Source: Nocardioides cavernae (GTDB lineage: Bacteria > Actinomycetota > Actinomycetes > Propionibacteriales > Nocardioidaceae). Taken from it: DNA of 35,224 nucleotides. The notes under the pieces were generated by a model that worked only from the letters and a program-made list of their open reading frames with translations, was not told where the DNA came from and did not search any database. Numbering within the stretch: the stretch's first letter is position 1; each line of letters opens with the position of its first letter. Below are positions 8,174 to 14,352 of this stretch, in pieces. The stretch covers positions 1-35,224 of the forward strand of contig NZ_JACCBW010000008.1 in the NCBI RefSeq assembly GCF_013410035.1, read 5' to 3'. The translations under genes and the position numbers were made by a program.

Positions 8174-9040
8174 ATGGACCAGACGGAGATCTTCGAGGCG
8201 GAGCGGCCCCGGCTCGTCGGCATCGCGAGCCGGGTGCTGGGCGACCACTCCGAGGCCGAGGACGTGGTGCAGCAGGCGTGGCTCCGGCTCGACCGGGCGG
8301 TGTCGCGTGACGGGACGGCCATCGACAACCTGCCGGCCTGGCTGACCACGGTGACCACCCGGCTCTGCCTGGACCGGCTACGCGCGCGTACGCCCGTGCC
8401 GGTGGACGACGCGGACCTCGACGGCGTCGGCGACGCCTGGGCCGAGCCGGCGACCGACCCGGCCGACGACGTCGCGCTGGCCGACACGGTCGGCGTGGCG
8501 CTGCAGGCGGTGATCGACCGGCTGTCGCCGCGCGAGCGGGTGGCGTTCGTGCTGCACGACAGCTTCGGCTTCGAGTTCGGCACGATCGCCGCCGTCCTCG
8601 ACACCACGCCTGCCGCCGCCCGCAAGCTCGCGTCGCGCGCCCGCTCCAAGGTCGCGCAACCCGCCTCGGAGGACGCGCTGGCCGACTGGGAGGTCGTGGA
8701 CGCGTTCATGGCCGCCGCCCGCGGGGGCGACTTCGAGCGGCTCCTCCAGCTGCTCGCCCCCGACGCCGTGGTCGGTGCCGACGAGGCCGCGGTCCTGGCC
8801 GGCACGCCCTCGTCGATCGAGGGCCGCGACGAGGTGGCCACGTTCTTCAACGGCAGCGCGCAGGCGGCGATGGCGGTCTTCGTCGGCGAGCGTCCCGCGT
8901 CGGCCTGGTTCCACCGCGGAGCGGCCGCGGTCGTCTTCGACTTCACCATCGACGACGGCCGGGTCGCCGGCATCACCTTCCGCGCCGAGCCGGACGTGCT
9001 CGCGCAGGTCGTGCGCCGCGAGGGCGACCGGGTCCGCTGA
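8174..9040 (+). CDS. ECF sigma factor with SnoaL-like C-terminal domain (ECF41/SigJ-like)
   Basis: This 288-residue RNA polymerase sigma factor has region 2 at about residues 5-70 (Ser-Glu-Ala-Glu-Asp-Val-Val-Gln-Gln-Ala-Trp). Region 4 lies at about 115-160 (Leu-Ser-Pro-Arg-Glu-Arg-Val-Ala-Phe-Val-Leu-His-Asp). A SnoaL/NTF2-like domain covers about 170-288, where ECF41 proteins carry their regulatory extension instead of a separate anti-sigma factor. The two hallmark ECF41 motifs, Trp-Leu-Pro-Glu-Pro in the linker and Asp-Gly-Gly-Gly-Lys in the extension, are not seen; the latter position reads Ala-Asp-Glu-Ala-Ala. It is somewhat shorter than SigJ of mycobacteria. ATG 8174 follows gggagga. 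Its promoter and that of the next gene match, so it probably controls both. Confidence 0.87.
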   Translation: MDQTEIFEAERPRLVGIASRVLGDHSEAEDVVQQAWLRLDRAVSRDGTAIDNLPAWLTTVTTRLCLDRLRARTPVPVDDADLDGVGDAWAEPATDPADDVALADTVGVALQAVIDRLSPRERVAFVLHDSFGFEFGTIAAVLDTTPAAARKLASRARSKVAQPASEDALADWEVVDAFMAAARGGDFERLLQLLAPDAVVGADEAAVLAGTPSSIEGRDEVATFFNGSAQAAMAVFVGERPASAWFHRGAAAVVFDFTIDDGRVAGITFRAEPDVLAQVVRREGDRVR

Positions 9041-9043
9041 CCC

Positions 9044-9070
9044 GGTCACACGTGGCGCCCGCCGTTCGTC
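9044..9070 (+). promoter_or_regulatory. Second ECF41-type promoter, upstream of the DUF1059-like gene
   Basis: GGTCACA (9044-9050), 16 bases, then CGTC (9067-9070). It matches the sigma gene promoter at six of seven -35 bases, at the exact spacing and at the flanking C and cgtt. It lies 38 bases before ATG 9109. Confidence 0.7.
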
Positions 9071-9108
9071 GACACAGCAGGACCCACCCCGCCACCAGAG
9101 GAGACCCG

Positions 9109-9345
9109 ATGAAGACCATGACCTGCCGCCAGCTCGGCGGCCCGTGCGACCTCGCCCACCGCGGCGAGACCCACGACGACGTGATCAACGCCCAGGACCA
9201 GCACCTCAAGCAGGCCGAGAAGGAGGGCGACGAGGCGCACCTGCCGGCCCGCAAGGAGATGAAGGGACGCTGGCGTCACCCCAAGAAGTCACTCGGCTGG
9301 TACCGCCAGATGCAGGCGGACTTCGCCGCGCTTCCCGAGGACTGA
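9109..9345 (+). CDS. Small DUF1059-like protein, predicted sigma factor target
   Basis: This is a 78-residue soluble protein. The first 15 residues (Met-Lys-Thr-Met-Thr-Cys6-Arg-Gln-Leu-Gly-Gly-Pro-Cys13-Asp) match the start of the DUF1059 family, small proteins with two cysteines and later histidines that are suspected, not proven, to bind metal. The rest is helical and charged, with a His-rich middle and an ending Trp-Tyr-Arg-Gln-Met-Gln-Ala-Asp-Phe-Ala-Ala-Leu-Pro. This C-terminal extension is longer than in minimal DUF1059 proteins. Ribosome site agaggag (9097-9103) precedes ATG 9109. The ECF41-type promoter upstream makes it a likely dedicated target of the neighbouring sigma factor. A hairpin element follows as probable terminator. 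Confidence 0.8.
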   Translation: MKTMTCRQLGGPCDLAHRGETHDDVINAQDQHLKQAEKEGDEAHLPARKEMKGRWRHPKKSLGWYRQMQADFAALPED

Positions 9346-9360
9346 CCCGCTTCCGTTGCT

Positions 9361-9457
9361 GCTGCTCCACCATGGGATGTCGTCGGATCTGCACCTCCCT
9401 CGGTCAATTGACCCGGGGAAGTGCAGGCTCATCGACATCCCATGGTGGAGCGTCACG
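9361..9457. repeat. 97-bp dispersed hairpin element, copy 1
   Basis: The outer arms ctccaccatgggatgtcg (9365-9382) and cgacatcccatggtggag form a perfect 18-bp stem. Inside is a second stem (ctgcac with gtgcag) and a central palindrome ggtcaattgacc. A second copy of the same length is at 28040-28136 (80 of 97 positions identical by eye). This copy lies between two convergent genes and overlaps the stop of the minus-strand gene (9453-9455). It could act as a bidirectional terminator or be a miniature mobile element. Confidence 0.85.
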
Positions 9458-9767
9458 GGCGGCGGCGGTCCGCCAGCAGCCATGCGGCACCGGCGGCCGC
9501 GGCGGTGACCCCGAGGACGGACGGCCAGGTACCGACCTTCTTGGCGAGCGGGTGCGAGACGCCCATCGCGGTCCAGTACGCCGCGGTCAGCCCGGCGGCC
9601 AGCGGCGCGCCACCCACGGCGTACCACTGCCGCGCGACGACCGCGTTGGCGCCGAGCATGGCGGCACCTCCGAGGGGGCGTACGCCCGTCTGCTGGGCCA
9701 GTGCGAAGCCGCCGACGAGTCCGGCGGCGAGGAGCGGAGCGGTGGGGACGCGGGTCAGGTCGGGCAC
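9453..9767 (-). CDS. Small hydrophobic membrane protein
   Basis: This 104-residue protein has about three to four membrane segments, rich in Ala, Gly, Leu and Val, and a basic C-terminus (Asp-Arg-Arg-Arg-Pro). A Trp-Tyr-Ala-Val-Gly-Gly motif sits mid-protein. No family is recognised. GTG 9767 is supported by TAGTCT six bases upstream. The stop codon lies inside the right end of the 97-bp hairpin element. Confidence 0.75.
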   Translation of the reverse strand: MPDLTRVPTAPLLAAGLVGGFALAQQTGVRPLGGAAMLGANAVVARQWYAVGGAPLAAGLTAAYWTAMGVSHPLAKKVGTWPSVLGVTAAAAGAAWLLADRRRP

Positions 9768-9773
9768 GTCCCG

Positions 9774-9779
9774 AGACTA
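9774..9779 (-). promoter_or_regulatory. -10 hexamer TAGTCT, leaderless membrane protein gene
   Basis: TAGTCT on the minus strand lies six bases before GTG 9767, which fits a leaderless transcript. Confidence 0.5.
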
Positions 9780-9787
9780 GCGCTGGC

Positions 9788-10888
9788 TCAGTTGTGGCCG
9801 ACCCGGCCCTCGCTGCCGGCGGCCCAGCAGACCGACCCGTAGCAGTCGACGACGTGGTAGCCGCGCGTGCTCACGCGCCTCCACGTCCGGCCGCCGTCGG
9901 CGGTGATGCTCGAGCCGGCGGACCCGTCGTAGTCGCCGGTCGCGAGGGCGTACCGCGTCCCGCGGAGGAAGGCGACGTCCTCCCCGACGTGCCTGAGGTC
10001 GCCGCCGAGCGTCCACGTACGCCCGTCGCGGGTGTACGCGGTGGTGTCCTCGGTGTCGTCGGCGTCGCCGAAGTCGCCGCCGACGGCGATGCCCACCCGC
10101 GGCGAGGCGAAGGCACCGGCGAAGCCACCGGCAGCCTCGCCGGCCGGGATGCCCGACGTGACGGCGGTCCAGGTGAGCCCGCGGTCGTCGGAGCGCAGCA
10201 CGCGCGACTTCTTGCCACCGGTGATGAGGAACGCGGCCTTGCCGGCGGTGACGAGGCAGTCACCGCTCGCGGCGAAGCCGAACTCGTCCTTGCTGCGTGG
10301 CATCCCCTTGCTGGGCAGGACGTCCCAGGCGCGGCCGCGGTCGTCGGTGGCGAGGATGCGCAGCTTGCCGTCGACGGGGTCGCTGACGGCGAGGCCGTGC
10401 TTGCCCTTGCCGTAGAACGCCATGCAGTCGTAGAAGGCCTTCTCGTCGGTGTTGCGGAACGTCTCATCCCACGACGCGCCGCCGTCGGTCGAGCGGTAGA
10501 TCCGGGAGGACTCGCCCGGTCCGATGGCGAGCACGTGGACGGCCTTGCCGTGCACCTCGACGTCGCGGAACGACAGCCCGTCGGTGGCGGCCGGGCTGAC
10601 GTCGACCCAGGTCCTGCCGCGGTCGGTCGTGTGGAACACGCGGGCCGACCCGTTGTCGGTCAGGCTCTCGCCGGTGACCCACGCCTCCCGACGGCTGACG
10701 GCCGCGAGGCCGCGGAAGTTCTGGTCCGCGTCGAGGACCTCCTCGGACCATCCGTCGCGGAAGGGGTTCGGCGCGGCGGCGTCCGGCTGCGCGGCCGTGC
10801 TCGCGAGGGGCGCGAGGGCCAGCGCGGGCAGGGTGAGGACGGCGGACGCGAGGGCGGTCAGGGCTGAGGGGACTCCGAGTCGTCGCAT
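9788..10888 (-). CDS. Secreted beta-propeller protein with Asp-box (BNR) repeats
   Basis: This 366-residue exported protein has a signal peptide over about residues 1-33 (Arg-Arg, then a Leu/Ala core, ending Ala-Ser-Thr-Ala-Ala). The mature part holds six repeats of the Asp-box pattern (Ser/Thr-x-Asp-x-Gly-x-Thr/Ser-Trp), such as Thr-Thr-Asp-Arg-Gly-Arg-Thr-Trp, Ser-Thr-Asp-Gly-Gly-Ala-Ser-Trp and Ala-Asp-Gly-Gly-Arg-Thr-Trp. This points to a six-bladed sialidase-like or YCF48-like propeller. No sialidase catalytic set (FRIP arginine and partners) was recognised, so enzymatic activity should not be assumed. ATG 10888 follows a strong ggaggagg site. The gene is divergent from the DUF664 gene. 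Confidence 0.85.
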   Translation of the reverse strand: MRRLGVPSALTALASAVLTLPALALAPLASTAAQPDAAAPNPFRDGWSEEVLDADQNFRGLAAVSRREAWVTGESLTDNGSARVFHTTDRGRTWVDVSPAATDGLSFRDVEVHGKAVHVLAIGPGESSRIYRSTDGGASWDETFRNTDEKAFYDCMAFYGKGKHGLAVSDPVDGKLRILATDDRGRAWDVLPSKGMPRSKDEFGFAASGDCLVTAGKAAFLITGGKKSRVLRSDDRGLTWTAVTSGIPAGEAAGGFAGAFASPRVGIAVGGDFGDADDTEDTTAYTRDGRTWTLGGDLRHVGEDVAFLRGTRYALATGDYDGSAGSSITADGGRTWRRVSTRGYHVVDCYGSVCWAAGSEGRVGHN

Positions 10889-10990
10889 CCGGTCACCCTC
10901 CTCCGCGGGTGCGGTCGTGTCCAGACCCCTGCGGGGGCAGTCGGCGGAGGCTCGTGTGGCGTGCGGAAGCGGATCGTCCGCAACCGGGTC

Positions 10991-10996
10991 TAGCGT
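10991..10996 (+). promoter_or_regulatory. -10 hexamer TAGCGT, leaderless DUF664 gene
   Basis: TAGCGT lies seven bases before ATG 11004, which fits a leaderless transcript. Confidence 0.5.
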
Positions 10997-11003
10997 CGCT
11001 CGC

Positions 11004-11627
11004 ATGAGCACCGAGGAGAGCGCCGACGAGAACACCGAGCAGTCCGGGCAGCCCGACGACGGCTGGGTCCCGCCGCCGTGGGAACCGCCGATCGACGGCA
11101 CCGAGGCGGGGCACCTCACCGGGGCGCTGGGCCGGATGCGCGCCACCCTGCGCTGGAAGGCCGACGGCCTCGACGACGAGGGCCTGCGGCAACGGCTGCC
11201 GTCGTCGTCGCTGTCGCTGGGCGGGCTGCTGCGCCACCTGGCGCTGGCGGAGGACTACTACCTGACCACCAAGCTGCGCGGCGAGGAGCTGGTCGAGCCC
11301 TGGCGCTCCCTCGGCCACGACGACACCGACGAGTGGGAGTTCGAGGCCGACCACCTCACGGCCGCGCAGACGTACGCGATCTTCGACGAGGCGGTCGTCC
11401 GCAACACCGCGCGCATCGAGGCCGCCCTGGCCGAGGGCGGGCTGGACCTCGTGGCCCACGTCGACGACGGCAACGGCAACCACCCGCGCCTGCGACGGCT
11501 GCTCGTCGACCTGCTCGAGGAGTACGCCCGCCACACGGGTCACGCCGACCTGCTGCGCGAGGCGGTGGACGGCCGGGTGGGCGAGGACCCGCCGGAGGAC
11601 TGGGTGCCGGCATGGCTTGCGCCATGA
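11004..11627 (+). CDS. DUF664 family protein (DinB-like fold)
   Basis: This 207-residue soluble protein has an acidic, Pro/Trp-containing N-terminus followed by a four-helix DinB-like domain. Possible metal-site histidines are in Leu-Leu-Arg-His-Leu-Ala-Leu-Ala-Glu-Asp and in the C-terminal Ala-Arg-His-Thr-Gly-His-Ala-Asp-Leu-Leu-Arg, a pattern typical of DUF664. Related actinobacterial proteins include mycothiol-dependent transferases, but the actual reaction is unknown. The start is supported by TAGCGT seven bases upstream. A small leaderless gene follows immediately. Confidence 0.85.
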   Translation: MSTEESADENTEQSGQPDDGWVPPPWEPPIDGTEAGHLTGALGRMRATLRWKADGLDDEGLRQRLPSSSLSLGGLLRHLALAEDYYLTTKLRGEELVEPWRSLGHDDTDEWEFEADHLTAAQTYAIFDEAVVRNTARIEAALAEGGLDLVAHVDDGNGNHPRLRRLLVDLLEEYARHTGHADLLREAVDGRVGEDPPEDWVPAWLAP

Positions 11628-11634
11628 TGGGGGT

Positions 11635-11865
11635 GTGCCGGCACCCGAGGGCTTCGACTACGACGTGCGGGGTGGCGAGGTGGTCATCTCGCACCACGGC
11701 CGCCGCGCGACCGTGCTGCGCGGCACGGCGGCCGCGCGCTTCCTCGACGACGTGGGCGACGGCGACTCGTCGTCCGACCAGGAGCTGATGGCGCGCGCCA
11801 CCGGCAACTACCGCCGCGGCAACGAGCGGACCGCGAAGGACCACCCGCGCAACAAGGGGCGCTGA
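11635..11865 (+). CDS. Hypothetical small basic protein
   Basis: This 76-residue soluble protein starts Pro-Ala-Pro-Glu-Gly-Phe-Asp-Tyr-Asp-Val-Arg, contains Ile-Ser-His-His-Gly-Arg-Arg-Ala-Thr-Val-Leu-Arg-Gly, and ends in a very basic tail (Lys-Asp-His-Pro-Arg-Asn-Lys-Gly-Arg). GTG 11635 is chosen because CATGAT lies six bases upstream. A TTG at 11617 is in frame but overlaps the DUF664 gene. The basic tail suggests nucleic-acid contact, but no family is recognised. It begins seven bases after the upstream stop. Confidence 0.7.
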   Translation: MPAPEGFDYDVRGGEVVISHHGRRATVLRGTAAARFLDDVGDGDSSSDQELMARATGNYRRGNERTAKDHPRNKGR

Positions 11866-11896
11866 CGCGCGTACGCCCGTGGCTGCCGGCTGGCCG

Positions 11897-12112
11897 CTAC
11901 TGGCTCGGCTCGGGGGTGTCGATGTCCACGTCCGGGCAGTCGGACTTGGGGTTCAGGCCGGTGTAGTTCAGCGGGCCGGCGACGATGTTGAGCGCGATGT
12001 CGCTGGCCTCGGAGCAGTTTGTCTCGGCGTCGTCGAAGTAGCCGCGCTGGTAGGCGGCGAACGCTCCGATGACGAGCCAGATGACGAGCAGGATGCCGAT
12101 CAGTCGTCCCAT
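11897..12112 (-). CDS. Small membrane-anchored protein
   Basis: This 71-residue protein has one N-terminal membrane segment (Leu-Ile-Gly-Ile-Leu-Leu-Val-Ile-Trp-Leu-Val-Ile-Gly-Ala-Phe-Ala) and an acidic outside domain. Two cysteines (Asn-Cys-Ser-Glu and Asp-Cys-Pro-Asp) could form a disulfide. ATG 12112 follows a strong gaggagg site, which rules out the longer in-frame start at 12187. Function unknown; similar short proteins are common in Nocardioides-type genomes. Confidence 0.78.
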   Translation of the reverse strand: MGRLIGILLVIWLVIGAFAAYQRGYFDDAETNCSEASDIALNIVAGPLNYTGLNPKSDCPDVDIDTPEPSQ

Positions 12113-12204
12113 GGGGCCTCCTCGATCCAGGCGGCGGGGTAGCCGCTCGGGCCACTGTGGCCGCGTCCGCGCCGGCGTACCACCCACTCAGGGGTAGGCG
12201 GGCC

Positions 12205-12210
12205 TACGCT
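12205..12210 (+). promoter_or_regulatory. -10 hexamer TACGCT, leaderless DUF1304 gene
   Basis: TACGCT lies six bases before ATG 12217, which fits a leaderless transcript. Confidence 0.5.
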
Positions 12211-12216
12211 CAGGGC

Positions 12217-12594
12217 ATGACGATCGTCGCTGTGGTCCTCGCGCTGCTGGCCGCCCTGCTCCACGTCTACATCTGGGTCCTCGAGTCGTTCCGCTGGACC
12301 GAGCCTGCGACGCGTGCGACCTTCCGCACCTCGGAGGCGGACGCGCTGGCGACGCGCGAGATGGCGTACAACCAGGGTTTCTACAACCTGTTCCTCGCCG
12401 TCATCACCCTCGTCGGCCTGGCGCTGCTGGGGGCCGACCACGAGGTGGGCACGGCCCTCGCCCTCGCCGGCACGGGATCGATGCTGGCCGCCGCGCTGGT
12501 CCTCGTCACCCGCGACCGCACGATGGTGCGCGCCGCCGCGACGCAGGGCACCTTCCCGCTGCTCGCGGTGGTGTTCCTCCTGCTGCAGCTCTGA
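12217..12594 (+). CDS. DUF1304 family membrane protein
   Basis: This 125-residue protein has four membrane segments. The DUF1304 pattern is visible: His-Val-Tyr-Ile-Trp-Val-Leu-Glu near residue 16, Phe-Arg-Trp-Thr-Glu-Pro, and Asn-Gln-Gly-Phe-Tyr-Asn-Leu-Phe-Leu-Ala. Family function is unknown. ATG 12217 is fixed by TACGCT six bases upstream. Its stop is seven bases from the convergent flavoprotein stop, with no visible terminator between. Confidence 0.87.
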   Translation: MTIVAVVLALLAALLHVYIWVLESFRWTEPATRATFRTSEADALATREMAYNQGFYNLFLAVITLVGLALLGADHEVGTALALAGTGSMLAAALVLVTRDRTMVRAAATQGTFPLLAVVFLLLQL

Positions 12595-12601
12595 GGTCGG
12601 C

Positions 12602-14263
12602 CTACCGGCCGAGGAAGGCGTGGACCGAGGAAACCACCGACGCGCCCTCCCCGGTCGCCGACGCGACCCGCTTCATCGAGCCGGCCCGGACGTCGCCGCC
12701 GCAGAAGATCCCCGGCACCGTCGTCGCGAGGTCCTCCGGCGGCACGTCCTCCAGCCACCGCTCGCGCGGGATGTCGCGGCCGGTGAGCACGAAGCCGCGC
12801 TTGTCGCGCAGCACCTCGTCGGGCAGCCATCCGCACTCGGGGGCGGCACCCAGCAGCAGGAACAGGCCGCGGGCGTCGATGCGCTCCTGGTCGCCGGTCC
12901 CGACGTCCTCGAGCGTCAGCCAGGCGAGCTGGTTGACGTCGTCCGGGCCGCCGTCGACGACCCGCGTCGACCCGCGCACCGTGATCCGCGGGTTCCACCG
13001 GATCTCGTCGATGAGGTAGGACGACATGGTCGCGGAGAGGTCCGGACGGCGCACCACGATGGTGACCTCCTTGGCGAAGCGGGCGGCGTGGATCGCCGCC
13101 TGCCCCGCGGAGTTGCCACCGCCCACGACGACCACGTGGTCGCCGGCGAGCTCGCGCGCCGCGGCCATCGCCGCGCCGTAGTAGACCCCGCGACCCACCA
13201 GCTCCTCGAGCGACTCCACGCCCAGCCGGCGGTAGTTCACGCCGCTCGAGACCAGCACGGAGCGCGTGTGCACGTCGCCGCCCTCGGTGTGCACGATGTG
13301 GTGCCCGCCGTCCTCGCACGGGGAGATGCCAGTCGCCGGCCAGCCGGTGAAGAAGCGGGTGCCGAAGCGCAGCGCCTGTCCGCGGGCGCGCTGCGCGAGC
13401 CGCATCCCGGAGATGCCGCGGGGGAAGCCCAGGTAGTTGCGGATCATCGAGCTCGTGCCGGCCTGGCCCCCGATGGCCTCGGCCTCCAGGCAGACCGTGG
13501 AGAGGCCCTCGCTCGAGGCGTACACGCTTGCGGCGAGGCCGGCGGGCCCGGCGCCGACGACGACCAGGTCGACGACCTCGTCGACGTCGATCTCGTCGGG
13601 GCGGCCGTAGAGCTGGTTGGCCAGGGCGCGCACGCTCGGGCAGTGGCCGCACCAGCCGGCGAGCGAGCTGACGATGGGCCAGCGGCCCTCGTCCTCGGGG
13701 CACTGCGCCAGCACCTCGCGGCCGACCTCGCTGTCGGGGTGGTGCACGCCCGCGGGCATGCCGACCCGGCCGAGGTAGTCGAGCAGCTCGCGCGTGAGCG
13801 CGTCCTTCTCCGGGGTGATGATCCGGACGTTCTCGACGACGGGGGCGGCGACCGTCGCGTTCCACTCGTTGAGCAGCTCCCCGACGGCTCCGTGGAACTC
13901 CTCGTCGCGCGGGCCCTGGGGCATGAGCAGCAGGGCGTCCACCTTGCCGGCCGCGACGGCGTGCCGGAACGCGGGGCTGTCGGTGCGGAAGCGGCTGATG
14001 TGGGACACGATCAGGCGGCGCGCGGTGGGCACGACCTTCCGGGTGCCGCTGATGAGGCCGTAGAGCTTCTCCTGGTCGTGGTCGCTGTCGATGACGAGCA
14101 GCGCGACCGGGTGGCCCTGGGTGATGAGGTCCTTGGCCGAGGACTTGGCGGTGTGCTCGTCGCTGACGAGGTGGACGTCGTACTCCCGCTCGTAGCGGGC
14201 GAAGGCCTCGGACAGCTCGGTGGGGTGGTTCGCGGAGGCGATGATGATGGCTGGTGCGCCCAT
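12602..14263 (-). CDS. Thioredoxin-reductase-like flavoprotein with N-terminal regulator/Trx-fold region
   Basis: This 553-residue protein has a receiver-like N-terminus (about residues 1-135; Leu-Leu-Val-Ile-Asp-Ser-Asp near 55-61). A glutaredoxin-like segment follows at about 145-225. From about 232 there is a pyridine-nucleotide oxidoreductase: FAD motif Val-Val-Val-Gly-Ala-Gly-Pro-Ala-Gly (234-242), Gly-Gly-Gln-Ala-Gly (265-269), NADPH motif Gly-Gly-Gly-Asn-Ser-Ala-Gly (381-387), and the C-terminal Cys-Gly-Gly-Asp-Val FAD motif. The redox Cys-x-x-Cys usual before the NADPH motif is replaced by Tyr-Gly-Ala-Ala-Met-Ala. A different Cys205-Gly-His-Cys208 lies in the Trx-like region. It belongs with the fused response regulator/thioredoxin-disulfide reductase group. 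The partner protein is unknown. Confidence 0.87.
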   Translation of the reverse strand: MGAPAIIIASANHPTELSEAFARYEREYDVHLVSDEHTAKSSAKDLITQGHPVALLVIDSDHDQEKLYGLISGTRKVVPTARRLIVSHISRFRTDSPAFRHAVAAGKVDALLLMPQGPRDEEFHGAVGELLNEWNATVAAPVVENVRIITPEKDALTRELLDYLGRVGMPAGVHHPDSEVGREVLAQCPEDEGRWPIVSSLAGWCGHCPSVRALANQLYGRPDEIDVDEVVDLVVVGAGPAGLAASVYASSEGLSTVCLEAEAIGGQAGTSSMIRNYLGFPRGISGMRLAQRARGQALRFGTRFFTGWPATGISPCEDGGHHIVHTEGGDVHTRSVLVSSGVNYRRLGVESLEELVGRGVYYGAAMAAARELAGDHVVVVGGGNSAGQAAIHAARFAKEVTIVVRRPDLSATMSSYLIDEIRWNPRITVRGSTRVVDGGPDDVNQLAWLTLEDVGTGDQERIDARGLFLLLGAAPECGWLPDEVLRDKRGFVLTGRDIPRERWLEDVPPEDLATTVPGIFCGGDVRAGSMKRVASATGEGASVVSSVHAFLGR

Positions 14264-14269
14264 TCCTCC

Positions 14270-14275
14270 AGCCTA
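14270..14275 (-). promoter_or_regulatory. -10 hexamer TAGGCT upstream of the flavoprotein gene
   Basis: TAGGCT on the minus strand lies six bases before ATG 14263. The gap itself reads ggagga, so either a leaderless start or a ribosome site could explain it; the two overlap. Confidence 0.45.
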
Positions 14276-14285
14276 GTTCTCGATG

Positions 14286-14340
14286 TCGGAGGACGTCACG
14301 GATGAACTCCGGCCCCCGGGACGTCCACCACGTCCTCTGA
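14286..14340. repeat. Inverted repeat between antiporter and flavoprotein genes
   Basis: tcggaggacgt (14286-14296) and acgtcctctga (14330-14340) match at 10 of 11 positions around a GC-rich centre. A nested GC hairpin formed by cccccgg and ccggggg overlaps it. It follows the antiporter stop on the minus strand, so a terminator or attenuator role is likely. Confidence 0.5.
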
Positions 14341-14352
14341 TGTCCGGGGGAG

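Noticed and set aside
8846..9020. Separate SnoaL-like enzyme gene after the sigma factor
   Set aside because: The domain is in the same uninterrupted frame as the sigma regions, with no internal ribosome site or stop, so it is one fused protein.
9361..9457. Small protein-coding genes inside the 97-bp hairpin
   Set aside because: Short frames appear on both strands only because the sequence is an inverted repeat; no start signal was found and the second copy changes codons.
9788..10888. Sialidase enzyme
   Set aside because: Asp-boxes are present, but no sialidase catalytic residues were recognised; only a beta-propeller can be claimed.
12314..14305. Long plus-strand open frame (663 codons) opposite the flavoprotein gene
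   Set aside because: Composition is an Arg/Ala/Gly/Asp/Val-rich antisense shadow; the minus-strand frame has clear FAD and NADPH motifs.
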